Assembly (NCBI GenBank): GCA_030667765.1
Contig: DAOUVF010000109.1
Span: 1 to 8,353 of the forward strand
Direction of reading: 5' to 3'
DNA from: Bacteroides sp.
GTDB lineage: Bacteria > Bacteroidota > Bacteroidia > Bacteroidales > SM23-62
Length of the DNA stretch: 8,353 bases
The position numbers were made by a program, and so were the translations under genes. This document shows positions 7,699 through 8,353 of this stretch, piece after piece. Numbering within the stretch: the stretch's first letter is position 1; each line of letters opens with the position of its first letter. Under the pieces are notes generated by a model. It had not been told where the DNA came from. It worked only from the letters and a program-made list of their open reading frames with translations, and made no database searches.

Positions 7699-8353
7699 AT
7701 GGCTAGAAACAAAAAAGGAATAGTAGGGACCATTGTGTTCCATGCAGGCCTCCTGGCCTTTGCCATCCTTTTTGGTTTTGCCACTCCCCTGCCCCTGCCC
7801 GATGAAGAAGGCATCCTGATCAATTTTGGCACAGATGATTTTGGATCCGGGGACGAGGAGCCTATGTACAGTGAGATCCCTGAAGAATCAACACCCCCGC
7901 CACAGGAGGCTGTAAGCCCCACTGAAAGTACAGAGGAGATCATTTCCCAGGATTTCGAAGAAGCACCGGTTGTCACAGAAAAACCACAGGAAAAACCACA
8001 GGTTGAGAAGCAGGAAGAAGTAATCACACCTGAAGAAATCACCAAACCGGTGGTTGAGGAACAGCCACCTCCACCAGAGAAGGAACCTCCCAAGGTAAAT
8101 GAAAGGGCCCTTTACAAGGGCAGTAAAGATACGGATGCTACCGGATCGGAAGGCATTACAGAAGGCGAGGGCAACCAGGGAAGCATCACCGGCTCGCCTG
8201 ACTCAGACAACTATGCAGACGGACTCAGCAGCGGAGGAGGTGGGATCAATTTCAGCCTGGCTGGCCGCAACCCGGTATCCCTTCCCAAACCAGAATACAA
8301 CTCCAAGGTATCAGGAACTATTGTCGTTTTGATCCGCGTAGACAGTGACGGAA
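7699..8353 (+). CDS. tonB: TonB-like energy transducer, C-terminus cut by right window edge
   Basis: TonB spans the periplasm and couples the ExbB-ExbD motor to TonB-dependent outer-membrane receptors (family knowledge). The frame from ATG 7699 is open for 218 codons to the edge. It has a signal anchor at about 7-29 (GIVGTIVFHAGLLAFAILFG). H15 within the anchor corresponds to the conserved transmembrane histidine of TonB. Residues 31-135 are rich in proline and glutamate, including an EKPQEKPQ repeat and a PPPP run. A Gly/Ser/Asp-rich low-complexity stretch covers about 141-182. FSLAGRNPVSLPKPEYN then leads into GTIVVLIRVDSDG, the first strand of a TonB C-terminal domain. The rest of that domain lies outside. 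The start is supported by the anchor and by the 8-base spacing from exbD. TolA is the main alternative, but the C-terminal start fits TonB better. Confidence 0.92.
   Translation, partial: MARNKKGIVGTIVFHAGLLAFAILFGFATPLPLPDEEGILINFGTDDFGSGDEEPMYSEIPEESTPPPQEAVSPTESTEEIISQDFEEAPVVTEKPQEKPQVEKQEEVITPEEITKPVVEEQPPPPEKEPPKVNERALYKGSKDTDATGSEGITEGEGNQGSITGSPDSDNYADGLSSGGGGINFSLAGRNPVSLPKPEYNSKVSGTIVVLIRVDSDG
7978..8001 (+). repeat. two tandem copies of GAAAAACCACAG in tonB
   Basis: Two identical 12-base units, 7978-7989 and 7990-8001, encode EKPQ twice within the proline/glutamate-rich periplasmic linker. In-frame repeats of this kind are common in TonB linkers and may vary in copy number between strains. 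Confidence 0.8.

Noticed and set aside
7665..8093. Minus-strand Ser/Gly-rich open frame opposite tonB
   Set aside because: Its composition is the mirror of the Pro/Glu-rich TonB linker on the other strand, and it overlaps the exbD end and tonB start.
8099..8332. Plus-strand 77-codon frame near the right edge
   Set aside because: It is out of frame within tonB, whose frame carries the recognisable TonB C-terminal domain start.

Overview
The window reads as ordinary chromosomal DNA of a Bacteroidota bacterium, most likely Bacteroidales-like. Three things point there. The TamB and TonB proteins are of the types I know from that phylum. Octamers matching the Bacteroidota -7 promoter consensus TAnnTTTG stand in two of the intergenic gaps. 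The order tsaD (divergent), tamB, nhaD, exbB, exbD, tonB is one I recall from this phylum. I see no tRNA, rRNA, CRISPR array, insertion sequence or phage gene.

Layout. On the minus strand, bases 1-489 hold the first 163 codons of tsaD, a tRNA t6A modification gene cut by the left edge. A 69-base divergent gap (490-558) carries a plausible plus-strand promoter. The plus strand is then filled to the right edge. tamB (559-5061) encodes a very long inner-membrane-anchored periplasmic protein of the TamB/AsmA-like class. nhaD (5124-6509) encodes a Na+/H+ antiporter. After an 88-94 base gap comes a tight cluster of exbB (6604-7290), exbD (7298-7690) and a tonB-like gene (7699 to the edge), with 7 and 8 bases between genes. 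That spacing implies one transcript for the energy-coupling complex of TonB-dependent outer-membrane transport. No stretch over 300 bases lacks a gene.

Functional links. TamB serves the outer membrane by lipid transport and/or barrel assembly. ExbB-ExbD-TonB passes proton-motive force to outer-membrane receptors. NhaD exchanges Na+ for H+ and so touches the same ion gradients. The cluster has a cell-envelope and ion-energetics theme, with tsaD as an unrelated divergent neighbour.

The most notable observations are two apparent single-base lesions. nhaD has an in-frame TAA at codon 22, although the frame is otherwise intact and conserved on both sides. tamB has no ATG/GTG/TTG where its N-terminal signal anchor should begin; the frame starts at an ATA, or at a GTG that would remove the anchor's lysines. 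In both cases the odd base is an A that lengthens an A-run at its 5' edge, so a shared cause such as consensus error deserves checking before biology is invoked. I found no previously undescribed system here.
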